Notes: generated by a model from the letters alone, not told the origin. 64,000 nucleotides of DNA from Oidiodendron maius Zn (GCA_000827325.1 KN832876.1:1550001-1614000), one strand, 5' to 3'. Shown: positions 25,100-36,379, numbered from the stretch's first letter. Numbers and translations: made by a program.

Positions 25100-25336
25100 T
25101 CAGTTGTTTGGCCTACCCTCTTGACCTTTATGTTCTCCTCTATCATGATAGCTGTGATCAATTTCTGCCTCATTATCGGCCACTTTCTTGTCTGCGCCCT
25201 CGACTGAATCGAAGTCTGCTCTGAAGTCGGTGTCGATATCAAGGTAGATGTTGATGTTGATATCGATGTCGACATCTATATCAAAATCGAAGTCTATATT
25301 TGCCTGTTCTATTTGCCTGTTCTGTGACTTTGACAC
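25100..25336 (-). other. Low-complexity Asp/Ile-coding tract
   Basis: The minus strand around 25215-25305 is an imperfect repeat of GATATC/GACATC-type hexamers, read as alternating Asp with Ile, Val, Phe or Asn (FDFDIDVDIDININIYLDID). The frame continues into an acidic-polar tail and stops at 25100. It has no ATG of its own before the tract, so it could be a 3' exon of the small frame at 25404-25592 or chance low complexity. Confidence 0.3.
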
Positions 25337-25403
25337 TGGTTTGGAATTCGAATTCTACAATTATATGCTGTATTACCTCTTCGAGCATCTGTTCAATGCT
25401 CAT

Positions 25404-25592
25404 TTAGTCGTCCGTAAGCGGTGAAAGGGCCACATCATCTTCGACAAGGTCATTCTTATTCTCCTTTCCCTTTGCACTAGCTGACTCCTGTGCAGAGTTC
25501 TGGCAAACTTCCTCAGTGCCATAATTTCCCGCTCTTGCAGTGACTCCCTTCTTCCTCGGCCTGACACGCATATGGTACTTTCTCGGGGGCAT
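25404..25592 (-). CDS. Doubtful small protein, 62 aa
   Basis: ATG-started frame with a basic N-terminus (MPPRKYHMRVRPRKKG) and an acidic C-terminus (LVEDDVALSPLTDD). The charge split resembles small nuclear proteins, but I recognise no family. It may be the first exon of a longer gene running into the Asp/Ile tract to its left; no intron with clear borders was found. Confidence 0.25.
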   Translation of the reverse strand: MPPRKYHMRVRPRKKGVTARAGNYGTEEVCQNSAQESASAKGKENKNDLVEDDVALSPLTDD

Positions 25593-25847
25593 GATGAGTT
25601 GATATATTCAAGACTGCCGGTTGGGGGATCACGGTAATTATTGAAGTAGCCTAAGTAGGTTCATGTGAATGCGGAAGAATCGCGCACGCGTAATGAATTC
25701 AGTGGCTTAAGTATCCCTTTCCTATCTAAGCGAGACCACTGCTGAAGTTTGGCCTAGATGGAGCACATAGGTATGCATTATTCTTTAATACAAACAGGGT
25801 TGAATAATAATTTTGTTTTCTGATTGTTCTTCCCTTCACCTTGGCAC

Positions 25848-28500
25848 CTAGAGCCTAACAATACTGACATCTAAAATACCTTGCTCGCGTCTTAGCTCTG
25901 ATTCCACTTCCCTATCTACAGTACCTTCAATACCTAAAATCATCAATGCCTCATTCCCCTTTGTCTCAATCCCAGAAATTTTATCCTCCTGTCGTCTATC
26001 TGAATCTAATGCCGCCACGCTCATGAACTTGATATTGATACCGTGCTTGCCCAATATGCTCCCCACGCCACCAATCTTGCCTGGTTCGTCATAATTGTGC
26101 AGGATCAGCAGCGTGCCTTCTGGTACGAAGGATGTGTTGAACTTATCCAATTTCGATATATAGATGGACTTTCCAGAAACATAGCCAGATATAACCTGCT
26201 CATCCTCGCCGCTTCCAGTCCGCAGCGTGACCAAACTAGCATAAACAAGGTCTGACGAGTCGCTTGTGTGCGTTTCGTTGATCACAATGCCTTTCTCTTT
26301 TGCAATCAAATTTGCATTGACGATATTGACGTCCCTCCCGCCACTGTCACTTATGCTGGATGTAATTCCTTTCACCAGAGCTGCGAAAAGCGGCCTCGTA
26401 TTTCTGATACTTGCCAGCTCGCCCTCATATATTAAATCAAATTTCTTTCCTCCCACTGCCCCTTGAGGAGATTTGCCAGAATAGTGTTGAGTGTATATGC
26501 TGCCCATTTTTTCCACCAGACCGACGAATGGCTGTAGCTTGCGGTATTCCTCGGGCAGGATGAGTGGTGCGTTCACAGCAGACGTGGGTACGCCGCCGGA
26601 CAATATTGCAAGCACTTGGTTGCAGACATCTATCGAAACGTTTTCTTGGGCTTCCACAGTTGAAGCACCGAGATGAGGTGTGGCCACCACCTTTGGATGG
26701 CGGCAAAGTGCTTCTGCTGTCGATCCAGGAGCGGGGGGCTCGGATGTGAAGACATCGAGACCAGCACCTGCAATTGTGCCAGCGTCAAGCGCGTCGAGGA
26801 GTGCAGCTTCGTTGTAGACTCCCCCCCTCGCCACATTTAGTACCTTTGCCGTCTTCTTNNNNNNNNNNNNNNNNNNNNATCAATGCCTCATTCCCCTTTG
26901 TCTCAATCCCAGAAATTTTATCCTCCTGTCGTCTATCTGAATCTAATGCCGCCACGCTCATGAACTTGATATTGATACCGTGCTTGCCCAATATGCTCCC
27001 CACGCCACCAATCTTGCCTGGTTCGTCATAATTGTGCAGGATCAGCAGCGTGCCTTCTGGTACGAAGGATGTGTTGAACTTATCCAATTTCGATATATAG
27101 ATGGACTTTCCAGAAACATAGCCAGATATAACCTGCTCATCCTCGCCGCTTCCAGTCCGCAGCGTGACCAAACTAGCATAAACAAGGTCTGACGAGTCGC
27201 TTGTGTGCGTTTCGTTGATCACAATGCCTTTCTCTTTTGCAATCAAATTTGCATTGACGATATTGACGTCCCTCCCGCCACTGTCACTTATGCTGGATGT
27301 AATTCCTTTCACCAGAGCTGCGAAAAGCGGCCTCGTATTTCTGATACTTGCCAGCTCGCCCTCATATATTAAATCAAATTTCTTTCCTCCCACTGCCCCT
27401 TGAGGAGATTTGCCAGAATAGTGTTGAGTGTATATGCTGCCCATTTTTTCCACCAGACCGACGAATGGCTGTAGCTTGCGGTATTCCTCGGGCAGGATGA
27501 GTGGTGCGTTCACAGCAGACGTGGGTACGCCGCCGGACAATATTGCAAGCACTTGGTTGCAGACATCTATCGAAACGTTTTCTTGGGCTTCCACAGTTGA
27601 AGCACCGAGATGAGGTGTGGCCACCACCTTTGGATGGCGGCAAAGTGCTTCTGCTGTCGATCCAGGAGCGGGGGGCTCGGATGTGAAGACATCGAGACCA
27701 GCACCTGCAATTGTGCCAGCGTCAAGCGCGTCGAGGAGTGCAGCTTCGTTGTAGACTCCCCCCCTCGCCACATTTAGTACCTTTGCCGTCTTCTTCATTT
27801 GAGCTAGTTCAGGACCGGAAACCAGATCTAATGTGCTGGCAATAAGTGGCGTGTGTATTGTTAGGAAATCCACGAGAGGGAGTAAGCTTTGGAGATCATT
27901 TACCAATTCGACAGACGCCGCAGCGGCTATCTTGGGACTGGCATAGGGATCTAAAGCGACGACTTTCATTCCCAGCCCAATGCCCATTCTTGCAACTTTC
28001 AAGCCAACCTTACCCAATCCGATGATCCCGAGGGTCTTCCCACCAACTTCCGTGCCTACGAACTTACTCCTTTCCCAACCACCGGATCTTAAGCTTCTAT
28101 CACCACCAGGAACATTTCTTGCGACAGACATGAGTAGTGCAATTGTATGCTCGGCCGCAGCAACGATATTTCCACTGGGAGAATTGACCACAATTACTCC
28201 GTGCTGCGTTGCCGCTTCAACGTTGATATTGTCTACTCCCACACCTGCTCTCGCAACAACTTTAAGTCTCTTTGCAGCTGCAAGCACTTCGACTGTAACT
28301 TTCGTCTCAGAGCGGATTATGAGAGCGTCATAGTCGGGGATTATGGCCAGGAGGTCCTGGGCAGAGAGGTTTTTGGGCTGGTGTATTTCGAAAGATGAGC
28401 TGAGGAGAGCAAGCCCATCTGGAGAGACCTTCTCAGGAATGAGAACTTTGGGTCTATTGGAAATAATTGAATCTTGTGGAGGGAGTGCAGAGGGAGCCAT
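25848..28500 (-). CDS. D-3-phosphoglycerate dehydrogenase, long form (interrupted by an assembly gap)
   Basis: First step of serine synthesis: oxidises 3-phosphoglycerate with NAD. The real coding sequence is complement(26879-28500) continued by complement(25848-25941), 571 aa, no intron. In between lie a 20-N gap and a duplicate of 917 bp. Domains: substrate- and NAD-binding D-2-hydroxyacid dehydrogenase fold with GIIGLGKVGLKVAR, catalytic Arg in LNVARGG and His in ATPHLGAST; then an intervening region of about 130 residues; then a C-terminal ACT domain (LLILHNYDEPGKIGGVGSIL) ending ILDVSIVRL. The length and intervening domain match the long type I enzymes rather than yeast Ser3/Ser33. Confidence 0.9.
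25942..26858. repeat. Left copy of a 917-bp direct duplication
   Basis: Appears identical to 26879-27795 at a constant offset of 937 bp; all predicted peptides in the two copies agree. It carries the middle and C-terminal part of the phosphoglycerate dehydrogenase gene and ends exactly at the N run. Confidence 0.92.
26859..26878. other. Assembly gap, 20 Ns
   Basis: Run of 20 unknown bases between the two identical copies; a scaffold join of fixed length. Confidence 0.99.
26879..27795. repeat. Right copy of a 917-bp direct duplication
   Basis: Starts exactly after the N run and appears identical to 25942-26858. This copy is continuous with the 5' part of the gene. Confidence 0.92.
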
Positions 28501-29684
28501 TATATGAGTAGCCCCGGGTTGAGTTCAGAGCAAGAAGAGAGGATCTGCAAAGTTTGAAGGAAAGAGTTGAGTTCGTTCAAAGGTCCCTGAAAAGTAATAG
28601 AGCTGATAATGAAGAGAGAAGTTGTATCCAGGTGGATATAGTTGAGAAGTTTTAAGGAAAGAGAAAGAGAGAAAGGAAGGAAGGATGGACGTGAGGGGGA
28701 CAATTTACCCCATAAGAGGCACAATGCTGTTCCGGTCGAGCTGAGGGGCAGTCAGGCAGTCAGTGGAGGGATGAGCAAACCCCACGTATTCTATCTTACC
28801 CCACGGCGCACTACTGCAGCTACCCAGAAATGCTGGTTCCCTTTGGCAGCCTGAAAATGGTGTCATCGGCGTTGCTAAAAGCAATTATTACCCCGAAGTA
28901 ACCAAATACACCGAAAACTGCAGGCGGCTAGAAGGTCCCTCTTTGTGAGGAAGAATCCAGAAATATCATCTGGGATGCCATAGTTACATTTTAGAAGGCC
29001 ACTCAATACACTACCTTGCTATTAATCCGGCGCCGGAGCCAGGTGTAAGATATGTGAGGTCATTTGGAGACGTGTCTTAAGTTACAACGTGGAGGTGGGG
29101 TTGGCAGCCGGTTTCGGCAGCAGTTCCTTCCCGTCTTCCCGGGCGTCGTCCACCACTACTATGACAGCAGGTGGTTTGAGGACATTCATGTGGACAATGA
29201 TATGCAGCGAAATATTTACTATTCAGAAAGGAGAATGCGCGAAATGTCACCTGGTCTCTCTGTCCTTTGATACCACCCCCCCAGAGAGATAGATTTGTTG
29301 CCTCTGACAGTATCGATATATCCTAGAACATCTGCTCCTGGCTTTGGCTGTCAGCAGGTTTCATTGGAGCTCCATATCCCGTAGCTGCATCATAGTACAG
29401 GTACAGGAGGTTAGCTCGCCCACACGACGATGGCCAGAAATACCGCCGACCGCACTTTGACCTCACTACACTACAGTGTCATGTGCTCCAAGTTCATAGG
29501 CTTTGGTCCATGTTTCGAACCCAGCGCATGCAGGCAAAGCCGTATCCTGTCTCAATCCTAATGGCTACCAGCTGCCAGATATTCGCACTCAACTTTATCT
29601 GATTCGGCTAAAAGGTTCATTGACGACAAAGTGATCGAGCTTGAGAGACTCTGAATGAATATCACATTCTGTTACTCTCTATCA
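28501..29684. other. Intergenic region
   Basis: 5' flank of the phosphoglycerate dehydrogenase gene (purine-rich just upstream of the start, 28640-28700) and 3' flank of the glyoxalase gene. No gene seen. Confidence 0.45.
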
Positions 29685-30856
29685 TTACAGTTTTGCTTTG
29701 CTTTGGTTTTGAACAACTTCAACCCAGTAATTATCAGGATCAAGAACAAATGCAACATTCCTCATTCTTCCATCTGTAAGTCTCTTCTTCCAATTGACCT
29801 CCAAGTCGTCAAATCGTTTGCAAGCCGCGTCGAGATTGTCAACGGACACACCTATCATATGTCAGGGCTATATTCCGTATCAAAGGATAAGTCTTACAGA
29901 TATGGCCGAATCCTTGAGGCTGGTCATTGCCGTTGTGGTATTTGAAATTCGGATCCTTCTCGGTACCGTAGTTCCATGTCAACTCCAGCAGACCTTCACG
30001 ATCTGCCGTAGAGCTGACACCGTCTGCAGAGGGAGAGGAGCCATCTTTGCCTTCCGTGTAGCCAAGGAAGTAGAGGTTGAATTTCGCATCTCTGTTCTCG
30101 TTTGTTCTCAATAATGTCATGCCCATGACATCTTGATAGAATTTGAGCGACTTCTCATGGTCCTTTACCCGAATCATGGTGTGGTTCTAGTCTAGTCAGA
30201 ATATTTTCTATCGATGCATTGATCATGAGAATTACCATTCGGTATGTTTCCAGATCGGTGGTTGTGATATTCTCAGTCGCTTGGAGCGGCTTTTGGCCAA
30301 CAATCTCCACCCAGTATCCATCAGGGTCAAGCGCAAAGGCAATGTGCCTCATCCGTCCGTCCGTCAACTTTTTTTGGAACTTGTAACCTGCGTCCTCGAT
30401 TCTCTGGCACGCGGCCTGGATATTGTCCACACTAATACAGGTGTGTCCAAAGCCCCTGAATGGTTCTGAATTGCCGGTTGTGACCTTATAGTCCGGATCA
30501 TTCTCTGTTCCGTAGTTGTGTGTAAGCTCTATGAGGCCCTCGCGATCAGTGAAATGGTTGCCGTGGGAGAGGGCTTTTGGCGAATCGTAGCCCATGAAGT
30601 AAAGATCGAATTTAGCCTCAGGTTGTTCGATCTTTTGAATCATCTTCATGCCGAGATGTTCATAAAACTCCACTGGAAGCTGTTAGAGCTGCCATTCAAA
30701 GGTGGGGCAACTGAACGACAAACCGGACTTCTTTGGGTCCTTCACGCGAATCCTGCTCATAAAATCAGCATTCCCTTAGTTGTCTCGCTCGGTTGTAGTT
30801 AATTCGCCGTCTCACATGGAGTGGTTGAATTTGTACGTCTTCAAATCGGTCGCCAT
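29685..30856 (-). CDS. GLO1: Lactoylglutathione lyase (glyoxalase I), two-domain form
   Basis: Converts the hemithioacetal of methylglyoxal and glutathione to S-lactoylglutathione. Five exons, complement(30816-30856), (30724-30752), (30236-30672), (29898-30186), (29685-29851); 320 aa. The second exon is only 29 bp. Two glyoxalase domains lie in tandem: the first with VKDPKKSVEFYEHLGMKMIQ, LTHNYGTENDP, GFGHTCISVD and DPDGYWVEIV; the second with MIRVKDHEKSLKFYQDVMGM, LTWNYGTEKDP, GFGHICVSVD and DPDNYWVEVV. Each carries the metal-binding His and Glu (GFGH, WVE). This matches the monomeric two-site yeast enzyme in length and order. Confidence 0.95.
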
Positions 30857-31724
30857 TGTTGCGTATGGTCTGTTAGCTATTGTTGTGCCAGAAATCAGCT
30901 CTTCTCTCCTCTGCCAGAGCTAGGCTATCATTGTCTCATACCCGGATCAAAGATATTGTACCACTTTGGTCTGAATACTCTCTGCAAGGTGCGCGCTGAT
31001 TTCATGGAAAGGAACAATCGTACGAATGCTGCTGGAAATAGAAGGACGAAGGGAGACGCTTGGGAAAATTGCCCCGCTTCGCCTATGACGACGTTGGTTG
31101 GAATATCCACACAGTGAGAGCCGAGGGCAACTGGGCCACTTGCTAAAGAGATCCGTAGAGATCAAGATGATGGGCTGGAAAGGGCAACAGAGAAATAGAA
31201 CATTTGAGAGGACATTAGCTGGCTGTGCTCTTGACTTTCCTTTCCTACCTGCGACAGGGATACCTCGTAGTACTAGACCTAGTCTCACAGGGAGAGAGAA
31301 GTAGCATAATGTGAAGTTCTAGCGGAAGTTTGGTAAGTCCAACAACCATTCATGCATTTTCAAGCGCTGTAGTATAGACTAGACAAGAAGATAGAGAGTA
31401 ATAAATAAAAGTAATATGCCAAATGTGAGCTTTAGTTTATCTACTATAACGCTGACAGAGGATCTCGGCACAGGGGCGGGTTGTTCCGGATAACTTCAAT
31501 TTCCTTATCTCAGCGTTCCAGCCTTCAGAGCCACCATTTAAATTTCAGCGCAACACTGCACAGTCTCGCCAATCCAGCCCCATAAATTGCAACATATCCA
31601 GCACAGCCTGTCTGCGACTGTCATTATTCGCATCAAAACGCGGCAATCAATTGCGTTGCGCTCACGACAAAGCGTGCGCAAGTGGCCACATCTTAACCTT
31701 ATTCTCAGCCTTCAGCCTTGCAAG
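30857..31724. promoter_or_regulatory. Divergent upstream region, GLO1 / roadblock-like gene
   Basis: 868 bp between start codons pointing apart. Short frames on both strands resemble nothing known. Confidence 0.4.
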
Positions 31725-32387
31725 ATGTCGAAAACAATGCTTCTCACCAAACGTCTCACGACCTTCCTCTCTCAAAGCACCACTCCCCAGCTGCAAACCT
31801 TACTTCTGCTTTCTCCCACCGGAAAACTCCTCTGCAGCTCCTCCCCATCACCCGCGTCAACTCTTCGCACGCAAGCCACCCTGGCCTGCTCGTTATGGAA
31901 CCTCTACCACCCTTTCAACAACAGCACTTCCTCCCTTGCCAGCTCGTCCCTCCCTCCCTCTCCCACCTCCCGCGAGATCCGCGACTCCGAGAAGGATCTG
32001 AGCTGCATAACCATCCAGCTTGAGTACGGCATCATGTGCATACGCGCGTTATCGAGCGGACTGCTATTCGTGGCCATCGGACCCTCGAACGTCTTTTCCT
32101 TGCCCTTCCAATATACCCATAATCCGAATGCACCCCGCCACATCGGCTCCAATTACACTTCCCCTCCGTCGTCCCCGGCGCCGCACGATGGAGATGGACG
32201 CGGGCCATTGGGGACATTGCATACCGAGGGGACTTTTAGCGGAGCTGGAAGTGAAGCTGGAAGTGTCGGGACAGAGAGAGGCGCGAATGCAAGTCTCTGG
32301 GGAGTAAGGAAGCGGGCGGCGGAGGTGAGCCAGCTGTTGGAGGGCCGGCTGGAGGGATTTGTGTTGAGTAGTGGAGATGGGAGATAG
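31725..32387 (+). CDS. Roadblock/LC7-like protein, possible LAMTOR/EGO-type scaffold subunit (220 aa)
   Basis: Single exon. The start is ATG 31725 (MSKTMLLTKRLTTFL), with a second Met four codons later. The N-terminal helix and LQTLLLLSPTGKLLCSS strand pair, then LRTQATLACSLWNLY, follow the roadblock/LC7 fold seen in small scaffold subunits that anchor Rag GTPases to the vacuole. The core is interrupted by a Ser/Pro-rich insertion (about 65-85). Its second half resumes with LSCITIQLEYGIMCIRAL and LLFVAIGP. A long Gly/Ser/Pro loop and a C-terminal helix (AAEVSQLLEGRLEGFVLS) end the protein. The fold is inferred from pattern; the exact complex is not established. Confidence 0.6.
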   Translation: MSKTMLLTKRLTTFLSQSTTPQLQTLLLLSPTGKLLCSSSPSPASTLRTQATLACSLWNLYHPFNNSTSSLASSSLPPSPTSREIRDSEKDLSCITIQLEYGIMCIRALSSGLLFVAIGPSNVFSLPFQYTHNPNAPRHIGSNYTSPPSSPAPHDGDGRGPLGTLHTEGTFSGAGSEAGSVGTERGANASLWGVRKRAAEVSQLLEGRLEGFVLSSGDGR

Positions 32388-32842
32388 AAGCGTCTCGTGA
32401 GAATTATTACTGCAGAGCACGTTTGGTACTATTTTTTGCATTGGGAGGTTCAGACTAAAAAGTATCGATATAGTTGCGACAGTGCCGAACTGGTGTACAG
32501 TTAGGAGCTTTCAGCATGGGGCTCGATATGGACATAAGCAAGCAAGGTGTTTGGTGTTTGAGTCTGAAATTTCTTAGCCTAGGAGAGTATATTTTTATGA
32601 CACAGTGGACTCTTTGTCTACTATAAATATTTATCGTTGACATACAATGCCTTAAGAATCTGATGCAATGCCTTATTTCGTGATTGTATAGCAGGATATG
32701 TGCCACCAAATTATTCTCTGGCCAGAGACGGCGCTTCACAACAGCTCTCACCACATCTTCTGTAACTTATTTGTATAGGTGTGAATTCTCCAACGAGAAT
32801 TCGATGGGTCTAATGTGTGTACTTTTGGTACATTTCCTCCCA
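32388..32842. other. Intergenic, convergent 3' ends
   Basis: 455 bp between the roadblock-like gene and the serpin stop. AT-rich; no gene seen. Confidence 0.5.
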
Positions 32843-34083
32843 TCAACTCTTCTCGACCGAGTTTACCAGCACTGAACATAGGACCAACTTTGTCACGTCG
32901 TCAAAAACGGCGAATATGAAGGGCCTATTGCAATCCATCTGTATGATTGGCTCGACCCTCATTCGACTTCTTTAAATGTAAGTAGGCAGACATTGCAGCG
33001 GAAACGTAAGACGGGTTGACATGTGAAAAAAAAACAAAATTACAAAGCAAGGAATACGAACTTTCTTAACGCAACAATTGTCACGGCCGCCATCTCAGTT
33101 CCTCCTTCATTGACCTCAATCAGTAGATCCTGTGTAATACGGCTAATCATTAAGGGGCTCGTATCGCTGATTGGTGCGAAACCTCTAGATGGAGAGAAAG
33201 CCGGTCCGAGTCCGAGTGTGCTAAGGGCATCCTGGAGATCGAGGTGCAATTTTAGGGTGAACCGGGGGAGGCGTAAATTAACCTTAGGGATGGGTCTGCC
33301 TGCATTAGTGCAGTTGAGGATGTTATGCAGGCTAGAGGAATCCTTGGAAAATGTAGAGAGGATGTCCCCTATCGCTGCGTAACCGCGATCTTTGGGCAGA
33401 ATTATGGCAGCCTTCCAGCACGGGCCCGTCGAGTTGGAGTCTACCGATTTATAGGGAAGGATACAAACCTGCACCTTGGGATCTTCTATGTACTGCAGCC
33501 GGGCAGTCTTGTGCATCATATGGCATGTTTCCGGTTTGTCAGTCAACGGATAGAAAGGTGTCTTGGCAACTGTTGCATGAATAGAGAAGGGATCTGCCCA
33601 TTCTGCTTTGAAATAGAGGCATGTTATGAGCATCAAAAGACATCCTCCTACATCATTTGCAGAAACAAGATCCTTGAACTTGCCCTTCGTCCCCTTCTCT
33701 ATGAACGCATTGATCGCTGTCAGTTGAATTGGCTGGACAGTGGCATCAAAAACCTGCTTTAAATTCTCTCGCCAGCTTTGCCTGATAAGAAAGTCTTCTT
33801 GATACCAGAGCGAGCACACACTGATCAATTCCACACCTAGGCTAGATTGGCAATATTTATCTAGGCTTGACGAGTTCTGCGAGGAGACGTCGAGATGGCC
33901 ATCCTGAAAGCCAAGTGCTCGCTGAAATCCAGCTAGGACATGACCTGTGGTGCCTGTTGCGAGCATCATGAGGCACTGGTAAATGTTCAACGCGCACATA
34001 CCACATGGTTTATCAGGCTGGAGAGCGAGAGATTGGAGAGCGAATCCAAACCTGTTGATGCGATCTACCAAAGGTTGAAACAT
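32843..34083 (-). CDS. Serpin (serine-protease-inhibitor family), 382 aa
   Basis: Exon 1 complement(33062-34083), exon 2 complement(32843-32969), phase 2 junction. No signal peptide, so probably intracellular. Landmarks in order: helix A (RFGFALQSLAL), INAFIEKGTKGKFKDLV, strand 3A TCLYFKAEWADPF, LRLPRFTLKLHLDLQDALSTL, and the hinge EVNEGGTEMAAVTIV (323-337). The second exon supplies the strands after the reactive loop: EPIIQMDCNRPFIFAVFDD and LVLCSVLVNS. These match the shutter, breach and s4B/s5B regions. Thr at P14 and P8 and Ala at P11-P10 suit an inhibitory serpin. The P1 region (ALRKSRMR) is basic, suggesting a trypsin-like target. A second in-phase donor at 33043 would add six residues to the loop. 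Length is normal for the family. Confidence 0.85.
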
Positions 34084-34405
34084 AACGGAAATAGTAGCTG
34101 AAAGATTGGTTGATTTTTAATGGATCTGTTCGACGTTGGTAGCTTAGCTTCAGATCTTTTGGCGGCAGTGCATTTCACGTGACCACACTTTGCACATCCC
34201 GTTCTCCAATTCAAGTCATACATTGGCGTATTTGCAAGTCGTTATCAGTCAGTGGTGGCAACTGGTTAGGCGTCAAGACATAAACGGGGTTATATTATTC
34301 TAGTTGAGCCAACTAGAGCAACAGCTGAAAGCCTCCCTCTCTACCTAGGGACCTACTTCACCCTTCTAAACAAAGAGAGCTAAAGCTGCAAGCCACTAAC
34401 CTAAT
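34084..34405. other. Short intergenic region
   Basis: Upstream of the serpin and downstream of the next minus-strand gene. No gene seen; contains the serpin promoter. Confidence 0.5.
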
Positions 34406-36379
34406 TTACTCAATGCTCATCTTCATCAATCCATCGTTGGTGTCAACCATTCCTTGAAATCCGACACGCTTCACAGGTCCACTATTCGTGCCGCCTTTGT
34501 TTGCTTCTCCATTACCCGCAGGTCTGGTACCCCAGGCATCTCGCTGCAGCGGACTTTGCATGATAGGACTATTATGAACACTTACAGCCGGGCTTACAGC
34601 TCTCCGCTTGAAACTCGTCGGATCGAAATCGTCATCTCTTCGCCTCTTATTATTAAGCTTCCGCGTTATCTCAGCCGCTGTTGGTACGGGGATCGGCTGA
34701 GGAGTTGACACTCTTGGGGGTGATGAACCGGGGTGATCAAATGCACTACCAGTGGGCGGTATTATGAGTGAGGAAGGAGGGGTAGACAGTGAGGGCGAAA
34801 TATCATCACTGACACCAGAGGTTGACCCGCGATGCAGGAAGCTCGGCGGAGGAGTGCGATTGCTGTCATCGCTGAAGGTATCCCAGAATTCCTTGCCCTT
34901 GGAGTTTCGCATGGCGTGCCGCTTGAAGCTACTCGACAGGCCCGATGACAAGTCTGCCATAATATCGTCCTCGGGTATGCCTCCAAGGGAATCTAGCATT
35001 ATTGGTCCGAGACTTGGAGAGGAGTGAGTGGTAGTGGTATCCGATACCGGAGGATACCTGGGAGGCTCGGGGTCCACATCGCTGGCGCGTGTGAGACGAA
35101 CTACTTCTGCTTCGCGGCGGAATTCGGTCTCAACTGGTGCGTCCTCCTCAGCTAGAGCTGCTTGGATACGGGTAAAATGTTTCGGTTTTGGCTACCAGAT
35201 ATTAACGAAGTTTGAAGTCAATCTAGATTCTATACTGACCAGCATATTGCCCCTCCTCGTGACTGCTCTGCGTATGACCCCACGCTGTCCATCTCGTCCA
35301 GTGGTGGACAGCATACTATCCACATTTTCAAGTGTCGATTTCAGTGCCCCGTCGTCGCTTTCACTTCCAGATATGTGCAACTGGTTTGCAGCCCAAGTTA
35401 TGCTTTCCCTCCTGGAACGCGTTCTTTCCGTGGGTGTATCTCGGCCAAGGAAGGCTCCACCGGCTGTTTCAATACTTCGAATCGCGGGTGGAGGTGACCT
35501 CGAGCCCGGGCTGACCATGGAATGCCCACTACCACTACTTGAACTTTTTCTGCTCTTGCCATGCCGTAGTCGTGAGCGCTGGAAGTTCATTAAACTACTA
35601 ATAGCTGATTGTCCAGCCCAGCCACTTCCTGGGCTGGGTTGCGGTCCCCCTTCAAAGGGCGTGGCCAACCTGTTCACCTGTGGAGTAACTAAGATCGAGT
35701 CGTCGATGTCGTCGGCATCCATGAGATCCTCGTCGCTGGAGCTACTCCCGGACGAATCAGTGCCCAGCATGTTAACGCTCCCCAAAGAGCTAGATACGCG
35801 AGAACTCGTATTGATATTAATATTCGTAGACTCCAGGCCTCCCCAAAAGTGGGAGCCACTCCTTCTATTAGGTATATTCATCGCACGACCGGTGATGGTG
35901 GGAGAAGTGTCAGGTGATGATTGCTCAGCGAGGGTCGAGTGATGGAGGTTCGTCGCAGCTCGGGAAAAGTCCAAACCTCGAGATCTGCGTGGGAGAATGC
36001 TCGAAGGTGACCCATACGTCTGGGAGTGGTCTAGCTTTGGGGAGAGAGGTGTCGAGCGAATATAAGTGGACGCGCCGGTCGACATTAGGTTGCGCGGCGG
36101 CATCTGTAGAAAGAGACCAGCCGGGAAAGAAGAGCGCTGTGGAGTACTGGGACTGTCAATGGCGCTATCATCCTGCGACTTGCGGTCTTCAGACTCGCGA
36201 AACTTCAGAGCTGGAGATAGAGTCGGCGGCCCGCCATCTGATAAGCTTCGTGCTTTTGAAGGAGATCGTGAGGTAGCGTCCTGCTCACTTTTGAAGCCCC
36301 CTTCAGTTTCCTCTGTCGTGCTTTCCAGCTTCGCTTCCATCCTGGCCAATATATCGACGCTGAGTTGGCTGCTGGCCAT
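34406..36379 (-). CDS. Conserved fungal phosphoprotein-like protein, possibly Nif1-type cell-cycle regulator (641 aa)
   Basis: Exons complement(35240-36379?) more exactly 35240-36379 and 34406-35191, phase 0 junction reading GNML then PKPKHFTRIQAALAEE. Mostly disordered and very rich in Ser, Pro and Arg, with many SP/TP sites (RSPSKARSLSD, STPQRSS, TPLSPK), as in CDK substrates. Short ordered-looking blocks are RRESITWAANQLHISG, an acidic SSSSDEDLMDADDIDDS, the basic NNKRRRDDDFDP followed by FKRRAVSP, and the conserved-looking tail GFQGMVDTNDGLMKMSIE. The style resembles proteins annotated as cell-cycle inhibitor Nif1 in other ascomycetes. That is recall, not a search, so the function stays tentative. 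Confidence 0.5.

Larger units (their letters stand above)
24645..25847. other. Intergenic with doubtful small frames
   Basis: 1.2 kb between RSC9 and the phosphoglycerate dehydrogenase stop. Contains a doubtful small gene and an Asp/Ile-encoding repeat tract on the minus strand, listed separately; otherwise nothing recognised. Confidence 0.4.

Noticed and set aside
25848-28500. Real tandem duplication of the phosphoglycerate dehydrogenase 3' half
   Set aside because: The copies look identical and meet exactly at a 20-N gap, which fits an assembly join better than biology.
29060-29292. Two overlapping plus-strand frames of about 68 codons
   Set aside because: Overlap in different frames without any motif; chance.
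29505-29575. Possible minus-strand tRNA (TTCGAA word with an A-box-like word)
   Set aside because: The acceptor stem does not pair and spacing is wrong.
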